A DNA stretch of 64,000 nt from an uncultured Bacteroidota bacterium (GCA_903905065.1 CAIVEW010000068.1:124001-188000); one strand, 5' to 3'. Shown: positions 53,173-62,920, counted from the stretch's first letter. Numbers and translations: made by a program. Notes: generated from the sequence alone by a model not told the origin.

Positions 53173-54378
53173 TCAGACCCGCTCCAATATCACTGCATAC
53201 CCCTGTCCAAGGCCGATACACATGGTAGCCAGCGCATACTTCTTTTGCTGCTTATGCAACTCCAGTGCGGCTGAGTAAATGATGCGTGCGCCAGACATGC
53301 CCAAGGGATGGCCAATAGCTATAGCCCCGCCGTTAGGGTTGATGCGGGGATCATTATCCGCCATTCCCAGTTCCCGAATGCAAGCCAGGCTTTGGGCAGC
53401 AAAGGCCTCGTTCAGTTCTATCACGTCTATATCGTTCAGCGTCAGCCCAGCCTTAGCCAATGCTTTCTTTGTAGCGCCCACAGGCCCTATGCCCATAATG
53501 CGTGGCTCTACGCCCACTACGGCGGAGCTTACTATCCTCGCTTTGGGGGTAACATTATAGTTCTTCACCGCATCGCCCGATGCAATGTACAGCGCAGCAG
53601 CGCCATCATTCAGGCCGGATGAATTGCCTGCGGTAACCGTGCCGTTTTTCTTGAAGGCCGTTTTTAACTGCCCCAGTTTTTCTACGGTGGTACCGGGTTT
53701 TAGAAATTCGTCTTTATCCACCACATGCATTTCGCCCTTTTTGCCCGGTATCTCTACGGCGGTTATCTCTTGTGCCAGCCTGCCAGAGTATTGTGCATCG
53801 GCAGCTTTCATTTGTGAGTGGTAAGCAAAAGCATCCTGGTCTTCCCGGCTGATATTGTACATTTCAGCAAGGTTCTCGGCCGTCATACCCATGGCGTCTG
53901 TGCCATACAACTCATGCATCTTCGGGTTGATGAAGCGCCATCCGAAACTGGAGTCGAACATCTGCGCATCCTGCCCAAATGGCTGTGATGTTTTAGAGAT
54001 CACCCATGGCCCACGTGTCATATGCTCCACGCCGCCGGCGATAAATACATCGCCATCGCCCGCTTTTATTGCCTGCGCCGCATTGATCACTGCCGACATG
54101 CCGGAAGCACAGAGCCTGTTGACCGTCTCTCCGGGTACACTCCAGGGTATACCTGCCAGCAGCAGCGCCATGCGCGATACATTTCGGTTATCCTCCCCCG
54201 CCTGGTTGGCACAGCCAAAAATGACGTCGTCTATCACACCATCGGGTATCGATGGGTTTCTTTCCACCAGCTTGCGCATAACCAGCGCAGCGAGGTCATC
54301 AGTCCGCATATTCGACAATGCGCCCCTGAAATTTCCAATGGGTGTACGGATACCATCAACTATGAATGCATCTTTCAT
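53173..54378 (-). CDS. Acetyl-CoA C-acyltransferase, 3-oxoadipyl-CoA thiolase type
   Basis: A 401-residue thiolase. The nucleophile is in VNRLCASGMSAV (Cys near residue 90), the catalytic His in GGAIAIGHPLGMSGAR and the second Cys in ATMCIGLGQG; all are intact. The N-terminal half contains FGCANQAGEDNRNVSRM and MKDAFIVDGIRTPIGNFRG, which match PcaF/PaaJ, the enzymes that split 3-oxoadipyl-CoA in aromatic or phenylacetate breakdown. General acetyl-CoA acyltransferases of fatty-acid oxidation share most motifs, so the exact substrate is open. It is a single gene; no other paa or pca gene is in the window. Confidence 0.93.
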   Translation of the reverse strand: MKDAFIVDGIRTPIGNFRGALSNMRTDDLAALVMRKLVERNPSIPDGVIDDVIFGCANQAGEDNRNVSRMALLLAGIPWSVPGETVNRLCASGMSAVINAAQAIKAGDGDVFIAGGVEHMTRGPWVISKTSQPFGQDAQMFDSSFGWRFINPKMHELYGTDAMGMTAENLAEMYNISREDQDAFAYHSQMKAADAQYSGRLAQEITAVEIPGKKGEMHVVDKDEFLKPGTTVEKLGQLKTAFKKNGTVTAGNSSGLNDGAAALYIASGDAVKNYNVTPKARIVSSAVVGVEPRIMGIGPVGATKKALAKAGLTLNDIDVIELNEAFAAQSLACIRELGMADNDPRINPNGGAIAIGHPLGMSGARIIYSAALELHKQQKKYALATMCIGLGQGYAVILERV

Positions 54379-54502
54379 GATGTAAAATTAAGTTTTTAAT
54401 CGAGGCAAAAAAGAATATGGAAGCTGAAAAGCAATTGATTCTCTTCATGGCTACATTGCTATATCTGATGAGCGACAGCGAACTGTAAACTGTGAACTGA
54501 AA

Positions 54503-55204
54503 CTATCCTTCCAGGTGAATGGAAAAAACGATCATGCGCGTATGCAAGGTGTTGATGGCGTTGGTTAGTTGCAGGCCATGGTCGGGGTAGAGCTGATTGG
54601 TGAGGCCCTGGCTGAGTTTGATCTCCGGAGAGAAAATAAATTGGGGGTTAAAGAATTCAAAGCCCACCCCGATCTCATATCCAAAATCTGTCGGGCTTAC
54701 CTTCAGGAACTCATCGGGGCGATGGGAACGGGCGTTGGCCGCGAGGTCGTAGTCAAACTTAACACCGGTAAGACCGTAGAAACGGAAATTCTTTATACGG
54801 TCACTTTTGAATTTTAGCTGCAGGGGCAGGTGCATGTATATGGATTCGATGGTCTTATTCACTACGCTGTCGGAAGGGTAGCCATACTCGTATTCCAGGT
54901 TCTTGGATGCGAAAGCAAGGGATGGCACGAAACGAAGATCAACAAAGCGGGAGAGTCTCAGATTTCCTACCAATCCGAGATTGAAACCAGGCTGCCAGTG
55001 CGGCTGTATACGTTTAAACGTGTCCGTATTTGCAAACGAGGATGTATAACTTATCTGGTAAACCGACTCATTGAAGCCGAATGTAATGCCAAAGTAGTAA
55101 GGCTTATCATCGTGCTCGGGCATGTTAAGCAACGGACGTTGAGCTAATGCAGGCTTCGCAAATAACAATAAAAAAAAAGTAATAAATGAAAAGCCTCTTT
55201 GCAT
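54503..55204 (-). CDS. porT: T9SS/gliding outer-membrane protein PorT
   Basis: A 233-residue outer-membrane beta-barrel. The signal peptide ends LFAKPALAQ. Landmarks shared with PorT/SprT are DDKPYYFGITFGFNES, FVDLRFVPSLAFASKNLEYEY, ESIYMHLPLQLKFKSDRIKNF, FYGLTGVKFDYDLAAN and FGYEIGVGFEFFNPQFIFSPEI. PorT is needed for T9SS function in Porphyromonas and Flavobacterium. In many genomes it follows ubiE; here it stands alone, 298 bases upstream of the thiolase stop. Together with PorQ and the PorE-like protein it is the third T9SS element in the window. Confidence 0.92.
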   Translation of the reverse strand: MQRGFSFITFFLLLFAKPALAQRPLLNMPEHDDKPYYFGITFGFNESVYQISYTSSFANTDTFKRIQPHWQPGFNLGLVGNLRLSRFVDLRFVPSLAFASKNLEYEYGYPSDSVVNKTIESIYMHLPLQLKFKSDRIKNFRFYGLTGVKFDYDLAANARSHRPDEFLKVSPTDFGYEIGVGFEFFNPQFIFSPEIKLSQGLTNQLYPDHGLQLTNAINTLHTRMIVFSIHLEG

Positions 55205-55339
55205 GTGTTTCGGTTACTCCTACTAACGTGAAATGCGAAGATACAGTATGTTGTGTGTTCACATCCCGGTTCCCGGATACCTAAATTATAAATCTTTTGT
55301 AAAAAACCAAGTTTTCACAGTCAGTATCTTTAAATTCCC

Positions 55340-55503
55340 TAAATTTGGATTGTAAAGAGATCTCTTCCACTCAAAGATATCACCCTGACCCCGTGAGAAC
55401 TACTGGCCCTGCATATTGTGGGGCTTTTTTATTGTATAAAGTGTATTATATCACCCAGCCAGTGAGCACTACCGGCCTGGCGGATTGTGCCGTGCGTTTT
55501 TAG
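55340..55503 (+). ncRNA. Candidate small RNA: two diverged tandem copies of a terminator-ended element
   Basis: A perfect -7 element (TAAATTTG, 55340-55347) precedes copy 1 (55378-55431). Copy 1 contains GTGAGAACTACTGGCC and ends with a GCCC...GGGC hairpin plus TTTTTT. Copy 2 (55449-55503) starts 71 bases later with the same order: TATCACCC, GTGAGCACTACCGGCC, ATTGTG and a final TTTTT. The two copies align over about 55 bases. They are oriented on the plus strand between two minus-strand genes, so they are not the leader of either. No reading frame of note is present. The family is unknown to me. The rest of the 369-base gap (55205-55573) shows nothing else. Confidence 0.5.
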
Positions 55504-55573
55504 TGGGCGAAAGCTAATTGAAAGTACCTGGGAATTATCGGGTAAATCATCGGGAACACTCGGTTTTTTTTAA

Positions 55574-56098
55574 TTAATGTCCCGGAGTGCCTACTCTAAG
55601 GCTTTGTCCAAAGTACGTGCAGGAATAAGAGGTCGTGTCGTGCTCTACGCTATAGGCCATCCACAAGCTGTCGTTGCTGAGCTTGCCCCAACCTGTATAG
55701 GTGGTGCCGTTGTTAGCGCCAATGAAAGTGAACGAATCGCGAGACTGTATGGTACAGATGGCGCTGTCCTGCAGATTACCTATGAAGTTTTTCATAGTGA
55801 ATTCAAACGGATTAGAAGTGATGGCCAGCAGTTGAATGGAATACTGGTGGTAATGGCCCAGGTAGTTGCTGCACGTATCTCCGCCATTGTAAGTGAAAAT
55901 AAATTTGTCCCGGCTCAGCGTATCGCACCTGAGGCCCTCGTAACCCACCGGACACTCACATATACCACCATTACACGTCCCCTTGTTCAGGCACAGTACA
56001 TTGTGGCACTTGTCTTTGTTACAAGCTGTATAGCTAACTGCAGCTAAACATGTAGCAACAAGAAAGGAAGCAAGCAGTATGAGGCGCATGTGTGTCAT
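55574..56098 (-). CDS. EGF-like-domain lipoprotein
   Basis: A 174-residue protein. The leader RLILLASFLVATCLAAVSYTACNKDK ends in a TAC lipobox; translation may start at ATG 56098 or, better, 56089. Residues 27-58 form one EGF-like domain with six cysteines (CHNVLCLNKGTCNGG ... GYEGLRCDT). The remaining part, about 110 residues, is a beta-rich domain (KFIFTYNGGDTCSNYLGHYH, SFTFIGANNGTTYTGWGKLS) seen in many Bacteroidota lipoproteins without known function. EGF domains in such lipoproteins suggest surface exposure. It is a single gene. Confidence 0.8.
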   Translation of the reverse strand: MTHMRLILLASFLVATCLAAVSYTACNKDKCHNVLCLNKGTCNGGICECPVGYEGLRCDTLSRDKFIFTYNGGDTCSNYLGHYHQYSIQLLAITSNPFEFTMKNFIGNLQDSAICTIQSRDSFTFIGANNGTTYTGWGKLSNDSLWMAYSVEHDTTSYSCTYFGQSLRVGTPGH

Positions 56099-56336
56099 AA
56101 ACCGAATTTAAAGGGCTAATATATCAAATGTTTGGTCAAAGATAACTTTTGAACAGCAAATTTGCACAGAATTATTTTTCGAAGTTGTAACAAATCCATT
56201 GCTCATACACGCGTTATTTGGCCCATATGCCGTCGCAGTTGATCATGTGTGTTATTTGATTAACTGACAGACAATGTAACTGCTGTGCTGAAAAAACAAA
56301 AATCGAATCAAATCAACGGGCAGTGAGAACATGTTT

Positions 56337-56374
56337 AAAAAGCGAAGAGGGCTGCAATTCGCAGCCCTCTTCGC
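56337..56374 (-). terminator. Strong rho-independent terminator of the giant adhesin gene
   Basis: Fourteen perfect base pairs (GCGAAGAGGGCTGC with its complement) enclose a five-base loop and are followed on the minus strand by TTTTT, 17 bases after the stop codon. Confidence 0.92.
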
Positions 56375-56391
56375 GGTGTTATTTTATTTAA

Positions 56392-59300
56392 TTAGTTGGT
56401 CGCCTTGACGAGCTTGTCGATCTTTATCTTGTCTCCATTGCTGTCGTAGATCATGATCATATAAACGCCATCGGCAACGCCGCTCAAGTCTATATCCTTA
56501 GCATCGGTAATATCCATTATCGTCCTGCCATCAATGCCGGTGATAACAGCGCGTACCTTCATTGCTGCTTCAATGTGTACCATTGTCTGGGCTGGGTTAG
56601 GGTATATTTTCACATCGCCTTGGTTCACGCTCTGCACACCGGTTGTGCCACCTCCGTTGCTGAAGACATAGGCGTCGGAGAACGACTGGCATCCGTTGGT
56701 GTCTGTTACCTGCACTTTGTAGTTACCATAGCCTGTAGATGGTGTGCGGTAAGAAGTGGCGCCGGCTATTGCAGCCAGGTCTTTATACCACTGGTAAGTA
56801 ACATACCATGGACCAGTGGAGAACATCCCGGAAGCATAAGATACAATAGGGTTAGGCAATGGGAATTCTGTTACGGTGAGTGAAATGGTCGTCATAGTAC
56901 AGCCTCCGGCAATGGTGATCTGCACACTATAGTCGCCCGGCACTGTAGCATTATAAATACCGCTTACTGCACCTGGTATCACCACGCCGTTTAACATCCA
57001 TACGTAACTTACTGTGCCTGCAGCACCTGTAACATTTGTAGACAGCAGCGAACTGCTGCCCCAGCAATAAGATGCGGATGTGATCGGAACGATCACCGCT
57101 TCGGTGATCGCCGTCACTACCGTATCTGCATGTGTTTCGTCTGAGCAACCTGTAGCCGGGTTCGTTACCTGTACCCTGTACCCGCCACTGGCAGTAGCCA
57201 GGTATGAAGAAGTAGTTGCCCCGGTTATTGCAACACCGCCAAGGTACCACTGGTAGGTATAACCCGCCACCGCTGCAGCATTCAGTGTCACGCTTCCGCC
57301 TGAACAGAAGAGTGTAGAACCCGCAGGCGTAATGGTAACATCCGGTAAAGGATTAGCTACCACATTTGTTGTCACCGAGCTGGTGCTGCATCCATAGCTA
57401 TTTGTCACTATTACATAATAACCGTCGCTTGTTGTGGCGGTGTAAGACTGCGTATTTGCACCCGATATTGCTCCCGCCGCATTATACCATTGGTAACTAT
57501 AAGAGGCCGAATCAACTGTCGTCATCGTAACACTGCCGCCCTGGCAGAACGTGATAGGACCGGACAGCGCAATATTGGCGGTAGGAGATGGATTAATGGA
57601 TATAGAGAGCACGGTCGAGGTAGCAGAGCAGCCCGTGGCATTGGTAACGATCACTGAGTAGTCACCTGCATTTGAAGTCGTATAAGAGCTGCCTACAGCG
57701 CCTGTTATCGGCGCACCGCCAAGCAACCACTGGTAGGTGAAACCAACCCCGGTATTGGCATTAAGCGTAAGGCTGGAGCCGGAGCAAATGGTTGTGGAGC
57801 CGGTAGCGCTTGAAATTGTGGCAACTGCAGTGTCGGCAGTTACAACCGCGCCCGCAGATCCGTCTGTACAGCCGAAGCTATTCGTTTCGGTGACCTGGTA
57901 ATTACCTGTGCTGCTGGCAATATATTCCGACGTTATGGCACCGGGGATTGGAATTAAGTTATCCAACCACTGATAGGTGAGTCCAGCACCCACATTTGCG
58001 GTAAGTACAACAAACCCACCAGGGCAGAAAGTAAGAGCGCCAAGTGGTGTGATCACTGCAGCAGGGGCGGGATTCACGGTTATGGTCTTGAATACATTAC
58101 AACCTGTGCCTAGCGTAAATGTGATATTTGCAGTACCTGCAGCCACTCCCGTCACCACACCAGTGGCTGCGCCTACAGTCGCCACACCCGGGTTACTGCT
58201 GGTCCATGTACCGGCTCCCGCCGCATCGCTCAGCGTAATCGTTGCGCCGGGGCATACCGTGCTGGCGCCGCTGATCGCAGATGGGAGCGGATTTACTGTC
58301 ATTACCAAAGTAATGATACAACCCGTATTTAGCTTGTATGTAATTGTTGCTGTACCGGTGGCGATACCAGTTACCACGCCTGTGCCGGAAATAAACGCTA
58401 TTAATGGATTGCTGCTGCTCCATGTGCCGCCGCCGGTTGCGTCGCTCAGTGTTACCTGTGAGCCCACACACACCTGGCTGCTGCCGCTGATAACCGCCGG
58501 CAATGGGTTAATGGTCACGATGGTCGTAACCGTACAGCCGGTGCCGATTGTATATGTAATAACGTCGGTTCCGGCGGTAACTCCTGTTACTATGCCGGTA
58601 CCGGCAATCGTTGCATTACCATTGCTTGCGCTCCACGTGCCGCCACCGGTAGCATCAGACAGGCTGGTTGTGAGACCAACGCAAACAGTTTTGGTGCCTG
58701 ATATGGCCACAGGTAATGGTTCTACCGTTACAATAGCTGTTGCAGCACATGATCCGATTGTATAAGAAATTGTCGCCGTACCAACGGCAATGCCGTTTAC
58801 AAGGCCGGTGCCACTGATCGTTGCAATAGTGGCAGGTGCGCTTGTCCATGCACCGCCTGCATCGGCATCGGTAAGCTGGGTAGTAAGCCCCTGGCATACA
58901 CTCAATACGCCATTTATTGCGCCTGGCTGCAGATTAACCGTTACAACCGTCGTAGCAGCGCAACCGCTGATGTCGTAAGAAATAGTGGCAGTGCCCACAC
59001 CCGTACCGGTCACCAGGCCGGTGCCGCTTATGGTGGCTATGCCCGGAGGCGGAGCAACACTCCATGCGCCGCCTGATGTGGCATCACTAAGCTGGGTAGT
59101 GAAGCCGTTACAAACTGAAAGTGTTCCGGTTATTGCAACCGGCTGGGTATTTACTGTTACAACTGCTGTCGCGGCGCAACTGCCTATTGTATAAGATATT
59201 GTCGTTGTTCCTAGGCCAATAGACGTTACCAGGCCTGTGCCATCAACAGTTCCTACTGTGGTCGTAACACTGGTCCATGTGCCGCCTGTGGTAACATCGG

Positions 59301-62300
59301 ACAATTGCGTGGTAAACCCGTTACACACGCCGAAATTACCTGTAATAGCCGCGGGTTGTGTATTCACTGTCACTATAGCTGTTGCAGCGCAGCCACTTAT
59401 AGAATAAGATATGGTAGCCGTACCAACGCCGGTACCTGTTACCAGGCCGGTGCCGCTGATGGTAGCAATACCCGGAGGAGGTGCTACGGTCCATGCGCCG
59501 CCGCCTGTGGCGTCGCTCAACTGAGTAGTAAAGGTATTGCACACACTAAGTGTACCGGTTATTGCCACCGGTTGTGTATTTACAGTAACAATGGCAGTCG
59601 CGGCACAGCCAGCGATGGTATAAGATATCGTTGTAGTTCCAAGGCCTATGCCGGTTACCAGGCCGGTGCCGTCAACAGTACCAACGGTAACTACAGTACT
59701 GCTCCATGTGCCCCCGCCGGATGCATCAGAAAGTTGCGTGGTAAAGCCCTGGCATACGCCGAGGTTTCCGCTAATAGCAGCAGGCTGCAGATTCACTGTT
59801 ACGACCGTAGTCACAGCGCAACTGCCGATAGCATAAGAAACAACTGTTGTCCCTACGCCGACACCGGTCACCAAACCGGTTCCGCTGATCGTAATAATAC
59901 CGCCTGTAACGAAGCTCCAGGTACCACCGCCGGTAGCATCAGACAATTGCATGGTAGCTGTCTGGCAAACAGGCCCTGTATTGCCGGTAATTGCGGATGG
60001 CTCCGTGTTTACGGTAACCACCAGTGTAGCGGCGCATGTGCCCAGGGTGTAAGAAATAGTCGTCGTGCCGGGCGCTATGCCGGTAACATTTCCAGATCCG
60101 TCAACAGTGCCTATGGCGCCGCTGACACTTGTCCAGGTACCACCCGTCGTAGCATCCGTGAGCGCTGTGATGAAGCCCACGCAAACATTTGGTGTTCCTG
60201 CTATGGCAGATGGCTGGGTATTTACGGTAACGATAGCCGTAGACACACAACTGCCTATCGCGTATGAAATAATGGAAGTGCCCGCCGAAACGCCGGTAAC
60301 AAGGCCAACGCCGGAGATCGTGGCAACACCGCCGCTGACGCTGCTCCAGACACCACCCGCCGGGCTGTCAGACAAACTGGTGGTGAAGGTCTCACACACG
60401 GTAAGTGTGCCCAGTATTGCGCCGGGCTGGGTGTTCACCGTTACAATTTGCGTAGCCGCGCATGTACCTAAAGTATAAGAAATGATCGTGGTACCAGAAG
60501 AAATGCCGGTTACGTTTCCTGATCCGTCCACTGTGCCTATTGCACCGCTGACACTTGTCCAGGTACCGCCGCCCGTAGCATCCGTAAGCGATGTTACAGA
60601 CCCCACACATACGCTGGCCGTTCCGGCTATGGCTGCCGGCTGTGTGTTCACAGTTACAATGGCTGTGGATGCGCAACTGCCGATCGTGTACGAAATAACT
60701 GATGTACCCGCAGACACACCTAAAACAACGCCTGTTCCGGAAATAGCGGCAACGCCACCTGTAACGCTGGTCCAGACGCCACCCGAAGGGCTGTCAGACA
60801 GGCTTGTATTAAAGGTTTGGCAGACAGTCAGTGTGCCTAGTATGGGGCCGGGTTGTGTATTCACGGTAACCACTGCTGACGCAGCACAACTGCCCAGGGT
60901 GTAGGAAATAATGGTTGTGCCGGAGCCAACTCCCGTTACATTTCCTGAACCATCGACGCTGCCTACGGTAGGGATCACACTGCTCCAGGTGCCGCCTGTT
61001 GTAGCATCCGTAAGCGAGGTTACCGAGCCTACACACACACTAAGTGTTCCTGTAATGGCTGCAGGAGTTGGGTTGACGGTGATCTCCAAAGTCGCAATAC
61101 AACCCGAGCCAAGGCTGTAGGTAATGATCGCCGTGCCGCCAGTACCTACACCTGTTACCAATCCTGTAGCGTCTATAGTAGCTACGCCTGTGGAGCCACT
61201 CGTCCATGTGCCGCCGCCTGCAAGATCGCTGAGCGTAATTGTGGAACCCACACAAACGCTGGTAGCGCCCAGAATGGCCGTTGGCGCTGCATTGACCGTG
61301 ACAATCGCCGTCGTGCTGCAACCGGTGGGCAGGGTATAAGTAACAATGGATGTACCAACTGAAATACCGGAGACAAGGCCTCCGCTGGTTATGGTTGCGC
61401 TGCCGCCTCCACCGCCGAACGTGCCACCACCTGTTGCGTCAGACAAAGACGTTGTTGACCCTACGCAAACGGTCAAAGAGCCTAAAATAGAAGTAGGAAG
61501 TGGGTTCACGGTTACCACAGCTACTGTGTAACAGCCGGTTGAATTGGTAAAGGTGATATTGGATGTACCGGCAGAAATACCGTTTACTACGCCCGTTGCT
61601 GCGCCTATTGTTGCAATGCCCGGGCTACCGCTGCCCCAGGTGCCTGTACTCGCGTCTGTGAGCGTTGTTGTACCGCCTACACATACCGTCCGTGTGCCAT
61701 TGATAGTGGCAGGTGCCGGGTTTACTGTTACCACAGAAACAGTATAACATCCTGTTGAAGTCGTATAGCTGATATTGGCAGTACCACCTGCAACTCCTGT
61801 CACAACGCCAGTACTGCTAACGGTAGCTATGCCCGTACTGCCACTGGCCCATGTGCCACCGGTTATTACGTCACTTAAATCAGTTGTTGAACCCACGCAA
61901 ACCTTTGCTGTTCCGGTTATTGTACCTGTGTTACAAGTGCTCCAGCGATAGACCTGGTTTGCCCCTGGAGAAGTAGCCAGGCTATTTGTAAACACCGTAC
62001 TTGAAGGCACAGGACCACCGCCTGAATTAGGAAGTGTCTGCCAGTCCGCGCCACTGTTTGCTATACCAATTGTCCCCGATATTGATCCGCCAGAATATCC
62101 TCCGGTACCGTAGCAAAAGTCGATAATATTTGATCCTTCGTAAAGCTTTACCTGGAAATTGGCGGCGGCGCTACGATAATAAAATTCAGCCCAGTTTTTA
62201 AATTCGAAAGTAAATACCCTGCTGCCTACAGCGCCGGTTGTGCTATAATATGCAGGTATAGCCGCGCCACTGGAAAAAGTACCATATAAATCGTCCCAAA

Positions 62301-62655
62301 ATGGCATCAGTACTCCAACTCCACCTGCCATAGATGGCAGACTGCCCAGGCTGTTTGTATAGCTCGCTCCGCCAGCTGGGCAATATCCGGCAAGAGACAT
62401 AACGCCATTTGAGGTTGCGGCGATAGTTGTATAAGGGGTTCCACAATAATAGAACGTAAATCCTATCGGAATTCCACAGACACCACAGTCATCACAGTTC
62501 ATGGCAGTGGTGCTTAGTGTGCCCGCCACTCCTGAAATACTGGTATAGGGACTGGAGAACGCTGTAAACCCGTATGAGGCTGCTGTTTGCGCATAACCCT
62601 TTGTGCCAAGACAGGTAAGGACAATGAATGAATAGAGTAGTACAATCTTTCTCAT
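56392..62655 (-). CDS. Giant Ig-like repeat surface protein with T9SS sorting domain
   Basis: A 2087-residue secreted protein. The signal peptide (IVLLYSFIVLTCLGTKGYAQ) is followed by a 220-residue N-domain with Cys-rich DDCGVCGIP and FWDDLYGTFSSG ... FEFKNWAEFYY. Then come 18 BIG_2-type repeats of about 71 residues (246 to about 1525; core GTLSVCVGxTTSLSD-GGTWTS-GTGLVTGV-GTTTISYT-GCAATxIVTVN). Six Ig-like units with a YQW core (about 1526-1995) follow, and a T9SS type A sorting domain (VKIYPNPAQTMVHIEA ... IKIDKLVKATN) closes the protein. Each BIG_2 unit keeps two cysteines that may form a disulfide. It is probably a filamentous adhesin. The gene is monocistronic with a strong terminator; repeats 5-14 are the most alike. 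Confidence 0.93.
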   Translation of the reverse strand: MRKIVLLYSFIVLTCLGTKGYAQTAASYGFTAFSSPYTSISGVAGTLSTTAMNCDDCGVCGIPIGFTFYYCGTPYTTIAATSNGVMSLAGYCPAGGASYTNSLGSLPSMAGGVGVLMPFWDDLYGTFSSGAAIPAYYSTTGAVGSRVFTFEFKNWAEFYYRSAAANFQVKLYEGSNIIDFCYGTGGYSGGSISGTIGIANSGADWQTLPNSGGGPVPSSTVFTNSLATSPGANQVYRWSTCNTGTITGTAKVCVGSTTDLSDVITGGTWASGSTGIATVSSTGVVTGVAGGTANISYTTSTGCYTVSVVTVNPAPATINGTRTVCVGGTTTLTDASTGTWGSGSPGIATIGAATGVVNGISAGTSNITFTNSTGCYTVAVVTVNPLPTSILGSLTVCVGSTTSLSDATGGGTFGGGGGSATITSGGLVSGISVGTSIVTYTLPTGCSTTAIVTVNAAPTAILGATSVCVGSTITLSDLAGGGTWTSGSTGVATIDATGLVTGVGTGGTAIITYSLGSGCIATLEITVNPTPAAITGTLSVCVGSVTSLTDATTGGTWSSVIPTVGSVDGSGNVTGVGSGTTIISYTLGSCAASAVVTVNTQPGPILGTLTVCQTFNTSLSDSPSGGVWTSVTGGVAAISGTGVVLGVSAGTSVISYTIGSCASTAIVTVNTQPAAIAGTASVCVGSVTSLTDATGGGTWTSVSGAIGTVDGSGNVTGISSGTTIISYTLGTCAATQIVTVNTQPGAILGTLTVCETFTTSLSDSPAGGVWSSVSGGVATISGVGLVTGVSAGTSIISYAIGSCVSTAIVTVNTQPSAIAGTPNVCVGFITALTDATTGGTWTSVSGAIGTVDGSGNVTGIAPGTTTISYTLGTCAATLVVTVNTEPSAITGNTGPVCQTATMQLSDATGGGTWSFVTGGIITISGTGLVTGVGVGTTVVSYAIGSCAVTTVVTVNLQPAAISGNLGVCQGFTTQLSDASGGGTWSSTVVTVGTVDGTGLVTGIGLGTTTISYTIAGCAATAIVTVNTQPVAITGTLSVCNTFTTQLSDATGGGAWTVAPPPGIATISGTGLVTGTGVGTATISYSISGCAATAIVTVNTQPAAITGNFGVCNGFTTQLSDVTTGGTWTSVTTTVGTVDGTGLVTSIGLGTTTISYTIGSCAATAVVTVNTQPVAITGTLSVCNGFTTQLSDATSGGAWSVAPPPGIATISGTGLVTGTGVGTATISYDISGCAATTVVTVNLQPGAINGVLSVCQGLTTQLTDADAGGAWTSAPATIATISGTGLVNGIAVGTATISYTIGSCAATAIVTVEPLPVAISGTKTVCVGLTTSLSDATGGGTWSASNGNATIAGTGIVTGVTAGTDVITYTIGTGCTVTTIVTINPLPAVISGSSQVCVGSQVTLSDATGGGTWSSSNPLIAFISGTGVVTGIATGTATITYKLNTGCIITLVMTVNPLPSAISGASTVCPGATITLSDAAGAGTWTSSNPGVATVGAATGVVTGVAAGTANITFTLGTGCNVFKTITVNPAPAAVITPLGALTFCPGGFVVLTANVGAGLTYQWLDNLIPIPGAITSEYIASSTGNYQVTETNSFGCTDGSAGAVVTADTAVATISSATGSTTICSGSSLTLNANTGVGFTYQWLLGGAPITGAVGSSYTTSNAGDYSVIVTNATGCSATSTVLSISINPSPTANIALSGPITFCQGGSVTMTTVDSASYSYQWYNAAGAISGANTQSYTATTSDGYYVIVTNSYGCSTSSVTTNVVANPLPDVTITPAGSTLFCSGGSVTLNAAAVAGYTYQWYLGGVAITGATTSSYLATASGGYRVQVTNPATGCSDETHADTVVTAITEAVIVPITSASYCWGSSSLLSTNVTGAAGTVSYVWMLNGVVIPGAVSGIYNATVPGDYSVQITIAGGCTMTTISLTVTEFPLPNPIVSYASGMFSTGPWYVTYQWYKDLAAIAGATSYRTPSTGYGNYKVQVTDTNGCQSFSDAYVFSNGGGTTGVQSVNQGDVKIYPNPAQTMVHIEAAMKVRAVITGIDGRTIMDITDAKDIDLSGVADGVYMIMIYDSNGDKIKIDKLVKATN
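58083..61920 (-). repeat. Eighteen tandem ~213-bp coding repeats (BIG_2 units)
   Basis: Successive units are 71-73 codons long without spacers. Units 5-14 (about 58912-61056) alternate between two subtypes: VGTVDGSG/VGTVDGTG types in 5, 7, 9, 11 and 13, and ATISGTG types in 6, 8, 10, 12 and 14. Units 12 and 14 share APPPGIATISGTGLVTGTGV. This shows growth by two-unit duplication. Confidence 0.9.
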
Positions 62656-62706
62656 GTTCGAATTATTATGTTGTTACTGCAATGTGGTTGCAAAAAAATA
62701 GTAAAC

Positions 62707-62727
62707 ACACCACAGTATTTGTGGTGT
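62707..62727. repeat. Inverted repeat ACACCACA-gtatt-TGTGGTGT upstream of the adhesin gene
   Basis: Eight perfect base pairs with a five-base loop lie 52 bases upstream of the ATG at 62655, in an AT-rich gap of 265 bases. It could be an operator or a leader hairpin for the adhesin gene. No clear TAnnTTTG was found beside it. Confidence 0.55.
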
Positions 62728-62920
62728 ATTATCAAAATTTGTACGCTAAGATACGTTTTTAACTCTAAAATTAACTTTTGGATATACTTAAGCGAATATA
62801 TTTTTAATCAAATAATGTGCCAATATTATTTTACTAATCAATAGTTAATAAATTGACTTTCATTACATGAAATGCATATGAAATAAACTAAATTTCCGCG
62901 TGAAAGGCGAAAAGTTTGAT

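Noticed and set aside
59305-60267. 320-codon open frame on the plus strand inside the giant adhesin gene (also 57977-58765, 60065-60478 and 60482-60904)
   Set aside because: These mirror the antisense of GC-rich, Thr/Gly/Val-rich tandem repeats; they have repetitive low-complexity translations, no signal peptide or family motif, and the minus-strand gene is unambiguous.
56392-62655. Regular ~213-bp periodicity that could suggest a CRISPR or satellite array
   Set aside because: The period matches a 71-codon protein domain in one intact frame with synonymous drift; there are no short identical repeats with unique spacers.
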